64,000 nucleotides of DNA from RPQJ01 sp963707145 (GTDB lineage Bacteria > Pseudomonadota > Gammaproteobacteria > Steroidobacterales > Steroidobacteraceae): contig CAVPOQ010000001.1 of the NCBI GenBank assembly GCA_963707145.1, forward strand, positions 62,001 to 126,000. The letters are read 5' to 3'. Within the stretch, counting starts at the first letter, position 1, and the number at the start of each line of letters is the position of its first letter. The notes beneath the pieces are model-generated. The model worked only from the letters and a program-made list of their open reading frames with translations. It ran no database searches and was not told the DNA's origin. Of this stretch, positions 25,178-34,311 are shown in pieces. A program made the position numbers and the translations under genes.

Positions 25178-26881
25178 ATGAAGGAACCCAGGATCGAACC
25201 GGTGGCCGCCTCGTTCGGCGAACTCGGCCTGAGTGCGGCAGTCCTCGAGGCACTGGCCGACGTCGGCTACGAGTCGCCGTCGCCGATCCAGGCCGCGACG
25301 ATTCCGGTGCTGCTGGCTGGTCACGACATGCTCGGCCAGGCGCAGACCGGCACCGGCAAGACCGCGGCCTTCGCGCTGCCGTTGCTGAGTCGCATCAAGG
25401 TCAGGGCCGGCCCGCCGCAGGGTATCGTGCTGGTGCCGACCCGCGAGCTCGCGATCCAGGTCGCCGAGGCCTTCCAGCGCTACGCGTCGAAGATCAAGGG
25501 CTTCCACGTGCTGCCCATCTACGGCGGGCAGAGCTACACGCCGCAACTGATGAGCCTCAAGCGCGGCGCGCACGTGGTCGTCGGTACCCCGGGCCGCGTG
25601 ATGGACCACATCAAGCGCGGCACGCTCGATCTCGGCGGCGTCACCTGCCTCGTGCTCGACGAGGCCGACGAGATGCTGCAGATGGGATTCGTCGACGACA
25701 TCGAGTGGATCCTCGAGCAGACGCCGCCCACGCGGCAGGTCGCCCTGTTCTCGGCCACGCTGCCGAGCCCGATCCGCCGCATCGCGCAGAAGCACCTGCG
25801 CGAGCCGGTCGAGGTGACGATCACCAGCAAGACCAGCACCGCCACGAACATCCGCCAGCGCTACTGGATCGTGAGCGGCGTGCACAAGCTCGACGCGCTG
25901 ACACGGATCCTCGAGGCGGAGCCCTTCGATGGCATGCTCGTGTTCACGCGCACCAAGCAGTCGACCGTGGAACTGGCCGAACGGCTCGAGGCGAGGGGCT
26001 TCGCCGTCGCGGCCCTCAACGGCGACATGCAGCAGAAGGACCGCGAGCGCACCGTGGCGCGCATCAAGGGCGGGCAGCTCGACATCCTGGTCGCGACCGA
26101 CGTCGCCGCACGCGGCCTCGACGTCGAGCGGATCAGCCACGTCGTGAACTACGACGTGCCCTACGACACCGAGTCCTACGTGCACCGCATCGGCCGCACC
26201 GGCCGCGCCGGACGCAATGGCGAGGCGATCCTGTTCATCACGCCGCGCGAGCGCAACATGCTGCGCTACATCGAGCGAGCGACGCGCTCGCCGCTCGAGC
26301 CGATGGACCTGCCGACGGTGGCCGACGTCAACGAGCAGCGCGTCGCGCGCTTCCGGCAGCGCATCACGGAGGCGATCGCCGCCGGGCAGGGCGAACCGTT
26401 CCGCAGCCTGATCGAGGAGTTCGAGCGCGAGCACGACGTGCCGGCGATCGAGATCGCGGCGGCGCTCGCGAGCCTGCTGCAGGGCGGCAGCCCGCTGCTG
26501 CTCAAGGACAAGGCCGGCGGCGCCGCTGCCGACCACAGGGACGCCGGCAGCGACCGGGCCCCCGCGGGACAGCCGACGCAGGAGCGACTCGCCGAGGAGG
26601 ACACCGAGACGTTTCGCATCGAGGTCGGATACGTGCACGGCGTGAAGCCCGGCAACATCGTCGGCGCGATCGCCAACGTCGCGGGGCTCGAGGGCCGGCA
26701 GATCGGGCACGTCGACATCCGCGAGGACCACACGTTCGTCGGGCTGCCGAAGGGCATGCCCGCCCTCGTCATGGCGGAACTCGCCAAGACCCGCGTGGCC
26801 GGGCAGATGCTGCGCATCAGCCCCGTGTCGCACGTTCCGCCGAAGCCGCTGCGCAAGCCGCCGAAGCGGCCGCGATCGTGA
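25178..26881 (+). CDS. deaD: DEAD-box ATP-dependent RNA helicase (DeaD/CsdA-like)
   Basis: A 567-residue RNA helicase. The core has all motifs: Q motif (SPSPIQAATIP), AQTGTGKT, PTRELAIQ, TPGR, DEAD in LVLDEADEMLQMGF, FSATLP, and HRIGRTGRAGR. After the core comes a charged linker and a DbpA-type RNA-binding domain (FRIEVGYVHGVKPGNIVGAI ... VDIREDHTFVGLPKGMP), then a basic tail (PPKPLRKPPKRPRS). This is the layout of DeaD, which helps ribosome assembly and RNA decay in the cold. The ATG at 25178 fits the family start; an ATG at 25115 adds 21 unconserved residues. It is convergent with the MATE gene 24 nt away. Confidence 0.92.
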   Translation: MKEPRIEPVAASFGELGLSAAVLEALADVGYESPSPIQAATIPVLLAGHDMLGQAQTGTGKTAAFALPLLSRIKVRAGPPQGIVLVPTRELAIQVAEAFQRYASKIKGFHVLPIYGGQSYTPQLMSLKRGAHVVVGTPGRVMDHIKRGTLDLGGVTCLVLDEADEMLQMGFVDDIEWILEQTPPTRQVALFSATLPSPIRRIAQKHLREPVEVTITSKTSTATNIRQRYWIVSGVHKLDALTRILEAEPFDGMLVFTRTKQSTVELAERLEARGFAVAALNGDMQQKDRERTVARIKGGQLDILVATDVAARGLDVERISHVVNYDVPYDTESYVHRIGRTGRAGRNGEAILFITPRERNMLRYIERATRSPLEPMDLPTVADVNEQRVARFRQRITEAIAAGQGEPFRSLIEEFEREHDVPAIEIAAALASLLQGGSPLLLKDKAGGAAADHRDAGSDRAPAGQPTQERLAEEDTETFRIEVGYVHGVKPGNIVGAIANVAGLEGRQIGHVDIREDHTFVGLPKGMPALVMAELAKTRVAGQMLRISPVSHVPPKPLRKPPKRPRS

Positions 26882-26905
26882 TCGACCCCGGAGCGCAGGC
26901 GTAGT

Positions 26906-28270
26906 TCAGAGTGGAATCCGGGCCGGCGCGTGCCGCCCGCTGAGCCGCCGGCGCATCACGACGCCGAGCAGCGACAGGCTCACGACGGCCTGGATCGCCA
27001 CGCTTGCCACCGAGAGTCGCCAGACGTCGTGCAGTTCGAGCCCGGGCCGCGAGGCGAGCCAGAGCGCCGGGATCACGAACGTGACGAGCCGCGTCGCGCT
27101 GCTCGCGAGCGACGGCACGGTGTTGCCGAGCGCCTGGAACATTCCCGAGCAGGAGAAGATCAGGCCCGACGCGACGAAGTTCCACGAGATCGTGCGCAGG
27201 AAGTCGGCACCGACGGCCACGACGCCGGGGTCCGTGGCGAATCCCGACACCAGCAGCTCCGGGCGCCAGTGGCAGAAGAGCGTCAGCGTGCCCATCAGGA
27301 CGGTACTCATGACGGCGGCCGAGCGGAACGTCTCGCGGACACGGTCGTGCCGCTGCGCGCCGAAGTTCTGGCCCGCCACAGGCGCGACGGCGAACGCCAG
27401 CGCCATGGCGGGCATGAAGATCGCCTGCATCAGGCGCTGGCCGACGCCGAAGCCGGCCTGGGCGTCGGGGCCGAAGTCGCGGATCACCGCGTAGATCACC
27501 GCCATGATGACGAACATCAGCAGGAACTCGCCGCCGGCCGGCAGCCCGATGCCGAGCAGCCGCCGCCACGTCGCGAGGCGCGGTTGCCACTGATCGGGGT
27601 GCACGGCCACGTACTTCTCGAGCGTGCCGAAGTAGCGCAGCAGCACCCCGACGCCGACGGCGATCGAGATCGAACTCGCGAGCCCGGCGCCCGCGACGCC
27701 GAGCGGGCGTCCCGTGCCCCAGCCGGCAATCAGCACCGGAGCGAGGATCGCGTTCAGCAGCACGGTGACCATCTGCACGACCATCGTGGGCTTCACGATG
27801 CCGGTGCCGCGCAGGGCCGATCCCATGGCGACCATCGCGAACTGCAGCGCGAGCCCGGGCAGGAACCAGCGCAGGTAGGTCGCGCCGGCCTCGACGGTCG
27901 CGGCGTCCGCACCGACGGCGCGCATGTAGGGGCCGGCGAGCGAGTAGCCGCCGACGATCGTGAGCGCCCCGCATCCGGCCGCCATCAGCAGCGACTGGTT
28001 GAAGACGAGGTTCGCGTCGGCGGCGTCCTTGCGTCCTACGGCCTGCGCGATCAGCGCGACCGCGCCGACTCCGAGCACCTGGGTCATGGCCACGACCAGC
28101 ATCATCACGTTGCCTGCCGCCCCGACGCCGGCGAGCGCCGCATCGCCCAGACGCCCGACGAAGTACAGGTCGACGAGGTAGTAGAGCGTCTGCATCAGCA
28201 TGCCGGCGGCGATGGGTGCGGCCATCGCGAGCAGGTGCCGTCGGACGGATCCTTGCGTCAGGTCATGCAC
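26906..28270 (-). CDS. MATE-family efflux transporter
   Basis: A 454-residue, 12-helix inner-membrane exporter of the MatE/NorM superfamily. The start (MHDLTQGSVRRHLLAMAAPI, then AAGMLMQTLYYLVDLYFVGR) is characteristic of the DinF/NorM-like branch, and the two six-helix halves are visible. It would export cationic drugs or metabolites using a sodium or proton gradient; the substrate is not predictable. It appears monocistronic. Confidence 0.92.
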   Translation of the reverse strand: MHDLTQGSVRRHLLAMAAPIAAGMLMQTLYYLVDLYFVGRLGDAALAGVGAAGNVMMLVVAMTQVLGVGAVALIAQAVGRKDAADANLVFNQSLLMAAGCGALTIVGGYSLAGPYMRAVGADAATVEAGATYLRWFLPGLALQFAMVAMGSALRGTGIVKPTMVVQMVTVLLNAILAPVLIAGWGTGRPLGVAGAGLASSISIAVGVGVLLRYFGTLEKYVAVHPDQWQPRLATWRRLLGIGLPAGGEFLLMFVIMAVIYAVIRDFGPDAQAGFGVGQRLMQAIFMPAMALAFAVAPVAGQNFGAQRHDRVRETFRSAAVMSTVLMGTLTLFCHWRPELLVSGFATDPGVVAVGADFLRTISWNFVASGLIFSCSGMFQALGNTVPSLASSATRLVTFVIPALWLASRPGLELHDVWRLSVASVAIQAVVSLSLLGVVMRRRLSGRHAPARIPL

Positions 28271-28422
28271 GAAGGGCCCTCACGGCATCCCCCCGCATTT
28301 ACGCATGCGAGCATGGCCGATGTCATTTGGCGCCAACTGTGGGTGCACGAAACCGCTGGCGGCCGGTGCGGTCCGCGACCTCGATCGGGACGACGCTTGA
28401 GCTCCCCCGGGGCCCGCCTGGA

Positions 28423-29682
28423 TCATCTCCCCCCGGTCTGCAGCGAATTCCAGCTCACGCCGACCTGGAAGAGCAGCGTATCCCGGCTGGTGAATCTCCC
28501 GTCCAGGGAGCCGAAGCCGGGGATGCTGGGCGTGGATACCGGTGCATCATCCATGCCCACGTAGCTCATGGAAATCTTCACGCTGCGCGCATCCGTCCAG
28601 CGCCATTCGGCAGCGAGGCCCAGCGACCACAGTGCATCGAGACGCAGGGTCATGGTGCGCTCGTCGTCGTCGATCATCTGGTTGGTGAGGAGTCCCCCAA
28701 CGCCCAGCATCCAGCGGCTGGAGACCGGCCAGGTGCAGCTGGCGCTCAAGGCGTAGATGTCGTTGTACTTCGGGTTGGAGCGCGCGAAGGACTGGCCGTT
28801 GTAATAGAACTCCGAGAGGCGGAAGTCGCTGAAATTGATCCAGGCCAGGTCGACCGTCACGGCGGCGTCGTCTGCGAACTCATGGTAAGCACCGGCGACG
28901 ATGGATTCGGGTGAGGTGCTCTTGATGGCGAGATCGGCATCCAGTACGCCCAGCTGCTGCATCACCCTCTCGGTGTTTGGCCCGAGGCCCGAGAGTTCAT
29001 TGTCGGCGTCCCGGCTTGGATTGATCTCGGAGCCGTAGGTCAGACCCCAGCGCGTGCGCTCGCTGCTCTGGTAGAGCATCGAAAGTCCAAAGCCGACCTC
29101 CACGCTGTCGGCCTCCAGCTTCGATCTGCCATCCCCGAAACCCGGATCGAAAATGTTCCGCACCGCCCGCTGCTGCTCGAAGCTGGAATACGTGATGGCT
29201 GCGCTGGCGGCCACCGACCACCGGTCGTCGATGCGATAGGCGAGGCTGGGAAACGCGCTGACGAAGACCGAGTCGTAGCTCTCGATGAAATAGCGGCCCG
29301 GCCAATCGCCCAGATCGTCGGAGAAGGCCGTCCCCAGGAAGGTGAACGACGCGCTGAATCTGTCATTGATCGGCTGGATGATCGCGAACCGGGGCACGAC
29401 GGTGTCGCTGGAGTTCTTCGAGTCGGACTGGGTGCCGGTGCCGCTGAATTCGCTCTCCCATTCGGACTCACTGGTGAGCCAAAGAACGTCGGCGTCCACC
29501 GCGCGCTGCATGAAGCGGGAGATGCCCGCGGGGTTGGAACTCGCCGTCTGGGCGCTGTCTGCGGACGCAGCCAGACCTGTGCCCAATGGGTACGGGCGCG
29601 CATGGGCCGCGCCGCCGGCGAGCGCTGACACCAACAGCACGGAAGCGAGCGCGCGTCGCGACATACGCCAAATTCTGAACAA
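28423..29682 (-). CDS. FadL/OmpP1/TodX-family outer-membrane transport protein
   Basis: A 419-residue outer-membrane beta-barrel with a signal peptide (ALASVLLVSALAGGAAHARP) and the FadL-type N-terminal plug (LAASADSAQTASSNPAGISR; family consensus ...A.D.ST.f.NPAG...). It continues with the usual alternating barrel strands and a C-terminal aromatic strand (LLFQVGVSWNSLQTGGR). FadL proteins take up long-chain fatty acids or other hydrophobic compounds. No fatty-acid genes adjoin it. The last ~6 residues after the barrel strand are unusual, since most barrels end in an aromatic residue. Confidence 0.85.
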   Translation of the reverse strand: MFRIWRMSRRALASVLLVSALAGGAAHARPYPLGTGLAASADSAQTASSNPAGISRFMQRAVDADVLWLTSESEWESEFSGTGTQSDSKNSSDTVVPRFAIIQPINDRFSASFTFLGTAFSDDLGDWPGRYFIESYDSVFVSAFPSLAYRIDDRWSVAASAAITYSSFEQQRAVRNIFDPGFGDGRSKLEADSVEVGFGLSMLYQSSERTRWGLTYGSEINPSRDADNELSGLGPNTERVMQQLGVLDADLAIKSTSPESIVAGAYHEFADDAAVTVDLAWINFSDFRLSEFYYNGQSFARSNPKYNDIYALSASCTWPVSSRWMLGVGGLLTNQMIDDDERTMTLRLDALWSLGLAAEWRWTDARSVKISMSYVGMDDAPVSTPSIPGFGSLDGRFTSRDTLLFQVGVSWNSLQTGGR

Positions 29683-29895
29683 CGGCAGGGAGAGCCTGTC
29701 GCAACGATTGTAACCGCCGCGTCGATGTCGTCGGGGTCGGGGCTGGCGTACTGGCTGCCCTCAGGGTCAGGGCGCCGGCCGCGTCGGACTATCGCCCGGA
29801 CGACCGCCTAGCGTCGCGGTGCAGCCGGTTCCGCCGGCACGGACGGTGGTCCCTTCGACCCGGGTCCTCCAGGCGACCGTGGCACGAAGGCGGTG

Positions 29896-31116
29896 CTACC
29901 TCCGGCCTCCCAGCCTCCGTTCACCCGGGCGTGACCCGGTAAGCACCACGATCGCGTCGAAGCCGTGCAGCACGGCGCGCTGCTGCCACAGATCCTCGGC
30001 GGCGACCTGCTCCCGGAACAGCCGCTGATACGGTCGCAGCGCCCGCAGGTCCACGAGCGTGGGCACCAGCGGCGCATTGGCCGGCAGCAGCGTGCGCAGC
30101 CACGCCGGATAGTCCTGGTACGAGCGGTAGCCGTCGCCGAGGAAGATCACGAACAGCCCGAACGCCTCGGCACCGTTGGCGATCGCCATTTCGTGGGCGA
30201 GGTTCCCGATCGGGAATGCCTGGGTCGGATTCCTGCCGTGGTAGAGGTGATTCGAACCGAACTTGAACATCGCCCGGGGCAGGCCGCGCCCGCTGTCCGC
30301 CGCGCGATAGCGTTCGAGGAAGTGCTGCTTCAGGACCTGCTCGCGGACCGTGTTGTTGTACAGGCCGACGAATTCGCCGGCTTCGGCGCGCCGGTAGTAG
30401 CCGAAGATCTCGGCGGACTTCGCGAGGTCCGCCAGCAGTCGCGCCGCGCGCGAACCGGTGACGGTGGGATAGACGGCCGCGAGTGCGGCGAGGTCGCCCG
30501 AAGTCGGTGCCGCGGCCAGCCAGTTCACCGAGTAGCGAGGTCCCGGATCGGCCGCCCGAGCCGCTGCGAGCAGCGCCCGCGCCCGCTCGCGCGCCGGCGG
30601 GTCGGGTGCGAGCGCGACGAGTTCCTCGAGGTATCGCACCGCGCCGGTGGCCTGTTCGACGCCCCAGATCGCATCCTTGCCCTGCACCATGGCGCCCACC
30701 TGGGCGAGCAGGGCCAGGTCTTCGTCGGTGTCGAACTCGAACAGCGATGGCCAGCGCCCGGACAGCGCGGCGATTCGATCGACGCTGCCCCGCGCCGGAC
30801 GCTCGAGCGCCGCTTCGATCGCGACCGGGTCCTGCTCGACCACCAGGTGCCGGAAGCCATGCGCGTCGTGCAGCATGCGAAACAGCGCTCCGGCGAAGAT
30901 CGGCGTGGCGTGATCCATGTGGTCTTCGCCGACCAGTACGAACTGGCTCGCTGCCATCCGTGTCCGCATGAACTCGGCCCCGGCGCCGGTGAGTTCCGTC
31001 GCGTCGTATGCGAACGTGTAGCTGTTGCGGGCGATCAGCTCCGCCGTCTGGGGCGGCTGCTGTGCCGCCGCCGCACCGGCAATCAGGGTCACGGCGAGCA
31101 GGGCGCCAGGTCGCAT
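29896..31116 (-). CDS. Exported erythromycin-esterase (EreA)-like protein
   Basis: A 406-residue protein with a signal peptide (LLAVTLIAGAAAAQQ) and an EreA/ChaN-like fold signature: FVLVGEDHMDHATPIFAGAL, in which the Glu-Asp-His and second His resemble the catalytic histidine region, HLVVEQDPVAIEAAL, the mid-protein FKFGSNHLYHGRNPTQAFPI, and RLFREQVAAEDLWQQRAVL near the end. Family members hydrolyse esters or are uncharacterised. True macrolide-resistance activity should not be assumed. The ATG at 31116 is chosen for the signal peptide. It is divergent from the Tat-protein/sigma-factor operon. Confidence 0.6.
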   Translation of the reverse strand: MRPGALLAVTLIAGAAAAQQPPQTAELIARNSYTFAYDATELTGAGAEFMRTRMAASQFVLVGEDHMDHATPIFAGALFRMLHDAHGFRHLVVEQDPVAIEAALERPARGSVDRIAALSGRWPSLFEFDTDEDLALLAQVGAMVQGKDAIWGVEQATGAVRYLEELVALAPDPPARERARALLAAARAADPGPRYSVNWLAAAPTSGDLAALAAVYPTVTGSRAARLLADLAKSAEIFGYYRRAEAGEFVGLYNNTVREQVLKQHFLERYRAADSGRGLPRAMFKFGSNHLYHGRNPTQAFPIGNLAHEMAIANGAEAFGLFVIFLGDGYRSYQDYPAWLRTLLPANAPLVPTLVDLRALRPYQRLFREQVAAEDLWQQRAVLHGFDAIVVLTGSRPGERRLGGRR

Positions 31117-31343
31117 GCGTGCCTCGGGAGGATTCGAGCGGTCGCGCAGGTCTCCGCAGTCCGGCGTTGGATGCGCGGTACCGGGCACAGGGTTGCAGCG
31201 AACGTCGCCCGGTCAGGGCGGCCGCGGTCCGGGCCGAGTCGTCCGGGTCGCAGGGACTTGCACGGCGGGAAAGCGCGCTTTGACCCCGCCGCGCCCGGCG
31301 CGCCGTTTACAGGGTTGGACACCCCGCAAACGGAGCCCGACCC

Positions 31344-32176
31344 ATGAGCAACCCGATCTCCCGGCGCAGCCTGCTGGCCGCCGTGACCGCAACGGTCGCT
31401 GGCCGGGGCCGTCGCCCCGCTCGCAGGTCGCGCACGCCGACTCGCTGGCGCGCGTCGACGTCTACGACCGCAACGCCGGTGCGGCATTGCACGTGTACCG
31501 TCACCGCGGCCGGAGGTACGTCGTCGGCGAGCCCGGCAACGAGTACGCGATCCGCATCCGCAATTGCACCGGCCGTCGGGTGCTGGCCGTCGTGAGCGTG
31601 GATGGAGTCAATGCCGTGACCGGCGAGTCCGCCTCGCCCGATCAATCGGGATACGTGCTGGAGCCGGGCGGCTACGTGAACATCCAGGGCTGGCGCAAGG
31701 ACCTGGACCGTACCGCCGCCTTCTACTTCTCGGATCCGGGCGATTCCTACGCTGCTCGCACCGGACGACCGAATGACCTGGGCGTCATCGGCGTGGCGCT
31801 GTTTCGCGAACTCGAGGTCGAGCGAGCGGGGTGGCTGGGCAGCGACCGCCGGCCGGCGGAGCCGGGCTCCCGCGAGCGGACCGAGGCCGACGCGGCCGCA
31901 GATGCCAAGGCAAGCCGCGAAGCCGGCGCGCCCGCATCGGCGTCGGTCGCGCAGTTGCCATCGCTGGGCACCGGACACGGTCGAGGGGAGTTCTCGCGGG
32001 TCGAGCAGGTGGAATTCGAGCGTGCCAGCTCGCGCCCTGACGAAGTGATCGCCATCCGCTACGAGCGTCGCGAGACGCTGGTCGCGATGGGCGTGCTTCC
32101 GGAGCCGGAATACCGCCGTCCGCGGCGCCAGCCCGATCCGTTCCCGGGCGCGCTGGGTTTCGTCCCGGATCCATGA
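31344..32176 (+). CDS. Tat-exported conserved protein of unknown function, frameshift in the signal peptide
   Basis: The N-terminus (MSNPISRRSLLAAVTATVAG) is a twin-arginine signal. The mature protein (VDVYDRNAGAALHVYRHRGR, VVGEPGNEYAIRIRNCTGRR, AVVSVDGVNAVTGESASPDQ, YVNIQGWRKDLDRTAAFYFS) is in another frame, so at least one indel lies between about 31395 and 31425. The mature region looks like a beta-sandwich that I have seen as an uncharacterised conserved protein beside ECF sigma factors. I cannot give it a function. Its stop overlaps the ATG of the sigma-factor gene (ATGA), so it is the first gene of a three-gene operon. Confidence 0.65.
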
Positions 32177-32823
32177 GCATCGCGATTGCCGCATCCGCCG
32201 CGCCGGTCGATACTGGCCGGCGGATGCACCCGTCGCACGCCGAGCAGGAACCACGCACCGACGAGGCATTGATGCGCGCCTATGGTCATGGCGACGCGCG
32301 CGCGTTCGAGGCGCTCTATGCTCGGCACCGGGCGGCCACCTACCGGTATTTCCTGCGCCACGCGGGCGGCCATGCCGCCACCGCGGACGAACTGCACCAG
32401 GACCTCTGGCTGAAGGTGATCGGCGCGCGCGGTCGCTACGAGGCGCAGGCGAAGTTCTCGACCTGGCTGTACACGCTCGCACGACATCGGATGGTGGATC
32501 ACTGGCGTGCCCGTCATGGCGTCCCGCTGGCGTCGCTCGAGGACGAGGCGACCGTGATGCAGGTGGAGGAGTCGCTCGCAGCGCTGCGTGTCGGAAGCGA
32601 CGATCCCCTCGATGCGTCGATCGACGCCCAGGCTCGCCACCGACTCGTCGCAGCGCTGGCGGACGTGCCGCCGCTGCAGCGGGATGCGTTCCTGCTGCAC
32701 ATCGAGGCGGGTCTGTCGTTGGAGGACATCGCCGGGCTCACGGCAGCGTCGGTCGAGACGGTGAAGAGCCGGTTGCGCTATGCGTACCGCCGATTGCGCG
32801 CGGCGCTGGAGGACCTGCAATGA
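32173..32823 (+). CDS. ECF-type RNA polymerase sigma factor
   Basis: A 216-residue sigma-70-family factor. Region 2 is ALMRAYGHGDARAFEALYAR ... ELHQDLWLKVIGARGRYEAQ followed by KFSTWLYTLARHRMVDHWRA. Region 4 is ALADVPPLQRDAFLLHIEAG then LSLEDIAGLTAASVETVKSR. It directs polymerase to a small regulon, usually for envelope or periplasmic stress. ATGA overlaps on both sides couple it to the Tat protein before and the membrane protein after. An internal ATG near residue 18 is an alternative start. Confidence 0.9.
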   Translation: MSIAIAASAAPVDTGRRMHPSHAEQEPRTDEALMRAYGHGDARAFEALYARHRAATYRYFLRHAGGHAATADELHQDLWLKVIGARGRYEAQAKFSTWLYTLARHRMVDHWRARHGVPLASLEDEATVMQVEESLAALRVGSDDPLDASIDAQARHRLVAALADVPPLQRDAFLLHIEAGLSLEDIAGLTAASVETVKSRLRYAYRRLRAALEDLQ

Positions 32824-33554
32824 GCAGCAACCATGACCGCGAGAGCCCGGGGTCCACCGGCCGGGACGCTGCAGTGGCCCGAGCCTGGCGACAGGTCTCG
32901 GATGAACAGCCGCCGACTCAGCTCGATGACAGCATCGTCGCCGCAGCGCGCAAGGCCGTGTCGGACGAAGGCGCCGAGGTGAAGGTCATCCACGCCGGTC
33001 GCCGGTCACTGCAATGGTTGCTGCGGTGGCAGCCACTGGCAGCCGCGGCGACCGTTGCCGGCCTCGCGTTCGTGCTGCTGCAGGTGTTGCCGCGTGACCG
33101 CGATGTTGCCCCGTCCATTCGCATGGAGGCGCCGGCCTCTGCCACGGTTCCGAAAGAATCGCGCAGCCCGACTGCCCGCGAGGCAGACGACGCATCGGTG
33201 GCCGCCGCCGCGGTTTCGCCTCCCGAGGAATGGGCCGAGGCTGCCGACCGCCCGGCCATGTCCGATGGCACGGCCTCGAGGCACGCCACTGAAGCCGTTT
33301 CAAGTGAGGCAACGGTGGCGGAGCCGGCCGGCCCGACTGCGTCTGAACTCGAGGCCGCACCGGCACCGGCGCAGAGCGCGGCAGGTGTCGGACCGCGGAG
33401 CGCCGCGGACCGGGCCGCAAGCGTCGCAGCGCTGCTCGCGTCGGGCGATGCCGCCGGCGCAGCGGACGAACTGCGCGCGTTTCGTGCCGCTGATCCGGAC
33501 GCCGATGCGTACCTCCCGGAGTCGCTTCGCGCCTGGGCTCTAACGGTGAAGTGA
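32820..33554 (+). CDS. Putative anti-sigma factor, single-pass membrane protein
   Basis: A 244-residue protein with a cytoplasmic N-terminal domain of about 65 residues (AWRQVSDEQPPTQLDDSIVA), one membrane helix (PLAAAATVAGLAFVLLQVLP, about residues 71-90) and a long Ala/Pro/Glu-rich periplasmic region ending in a short helical segment (AASVAALLASGDAAGAADEL). This topology and the ATGA overlap with the ECF sigma gene fit an anti-sigma factor. No ZAS zinc motif is present, so the assignment rests on position and topology. Confidence 0.7.
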   Translation: MSSNHDRESPGSTGRDAAVARAWRQVSDEQPPTQLDDSIVAAARKAVSDEGAEVKVIHAGRRSLQWLLRWQPLAAAATVAGLAFVLLQVLPRDRDVAPSIRMEAPASATVPKESRSPTAREADDASVAAAAVSPPEEWAEAADRPAMSDGTASRHATEAVSSEATVAEPAGPTASELEAAPAPAQSAAGVGPRSAADRAASVAALLASGDAAGAADELRAFRAADPDADAYLPESLRAWALTVK

Positions 33555-33867
33555 CGAACGCAGGCCGCCGCATCGGCCTGCAGGTCGGCACGGCCATGCT
33601 CGACGATGCGATGAGTGATCGTGCGGCCCTGATGCCACCGTGCGCAACGGATCACCCGTTCAGGTGATGTTCAGCGACAGACGCGCTGGAGTAGGCTCCT
33701 GAACAGCGGCGTTTCGCGGCAGCCGCTGCAGGACGTGGTCGCGCTGCGAACCCTTACGTAGCAACCCAGCCTGCCACAAGAGATGAGGCCACGCTGATCG
33801 ACTGGATCGGACAGCCCGCCTCAAATCGCTTCACGCGCCGATCGCGCTCCCAGGAGGAGAATCACCA
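33555..33867. other. Intergenic region before the Cys-motif/MNIO genes
   Basis: About 310 bp without a convincing gene. It contains a weak inverted repeat (atcacc/ggtgat, 33651-33668) and a good ribosome site (aggaggag, 33850-33857) just before the ATG at 33868. It must hold the promoter of the MNIO operon, but I could not fix its position. Confidence 0.5.
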
Positions 33868-34311
33868 ATGCCTAATGCATACGAAGTGCCCAAGATCCGT
33901 GCCAACGGAACGATCCGGGTCAGCCTTCCGGCGAAGGTTGCCTACCAGCCCGACGCGCTCAAGAAGAGCATCGCGAGCCTGATGGAACGCTTTGGATGTC
34001 CAAAGTGCTTCTCGGGCGCCGACTGCTTCTTCACGCACGAGCGCGATTTCATCATCGACGCGAAAGGACTGCTTGCATCCGGGGCGGCGTCGCTGAATCC
34101 GCAGCCGCTGCCGCCGGTCGACTCGTTCACCACCGTGTCCCTCGCCGCCGGGGCACGCTACGACATCCAGAAGGTATTCAAGGCGATCGACCGCGTCATC
34201 GACCTGATCGGGCCCTGCCCGTGTCACTCGGGGATCGACATCCTCTACCGCAATGAGCTCAGGGTCATCGGGATCAATGAGAAGCTCGAAGCCGAACAGT
34301 ACGGAGGGTGA
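33868..34311 (+). CDS. Cys-motif protein preceding an MNIO enzyme (candidate modified substrate)
   Basis: A 147-residue protein with no recognised domain and no signal peptide. It contains two related cysteine elements: CPKCFSGADCFFTHERDFII (from about residue 49) and CPCHSGIDILYRNELRVI (from about residue 116). Both read CP(x)C-(F/H)-S-G-x-D-x-x-(F/Y)-x3-(E/R), which looks like an internal duplication. Between them is the proline motif SLNPQPLPPVDSF. A strong ribosome site precedes the ATG. The next gene, a DUF692/MNIO enzyme, overlaps its 3' end, so the two are co-translated. MNIO enzymes oxidise cysteines in ribosomal peptides, so this is the natural candidate substrate; a metal-binding partner protein is the alternative. 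Confidence 0.7.
   Translation: MPNAYEVPKIRANGTIRVSLPAKVAYQPDALKKSIASLMERFGCPKCFSGADCFFTHERDFIIDAKGLLASGAASLNPQPLPPVDSFTTVSLAAGARYDIQKVFKAIDRVIDLIGPCPCHSGIDILYRNELRVIGINEKLEAEQYGG

Noticed and set aside
29896..31116. Macrolide-resistance esterase
   Set aside because: Only superfamily-level resemblance to EreA; it has a signal peptide and no resistance context.
33651..33668. Inverted repeat atcacc/ggtgat upstream of the MNIO operon
   Set aside because: Only 6-bp arms; expected by chance in a 310-bp region and not repeated elsewhere.
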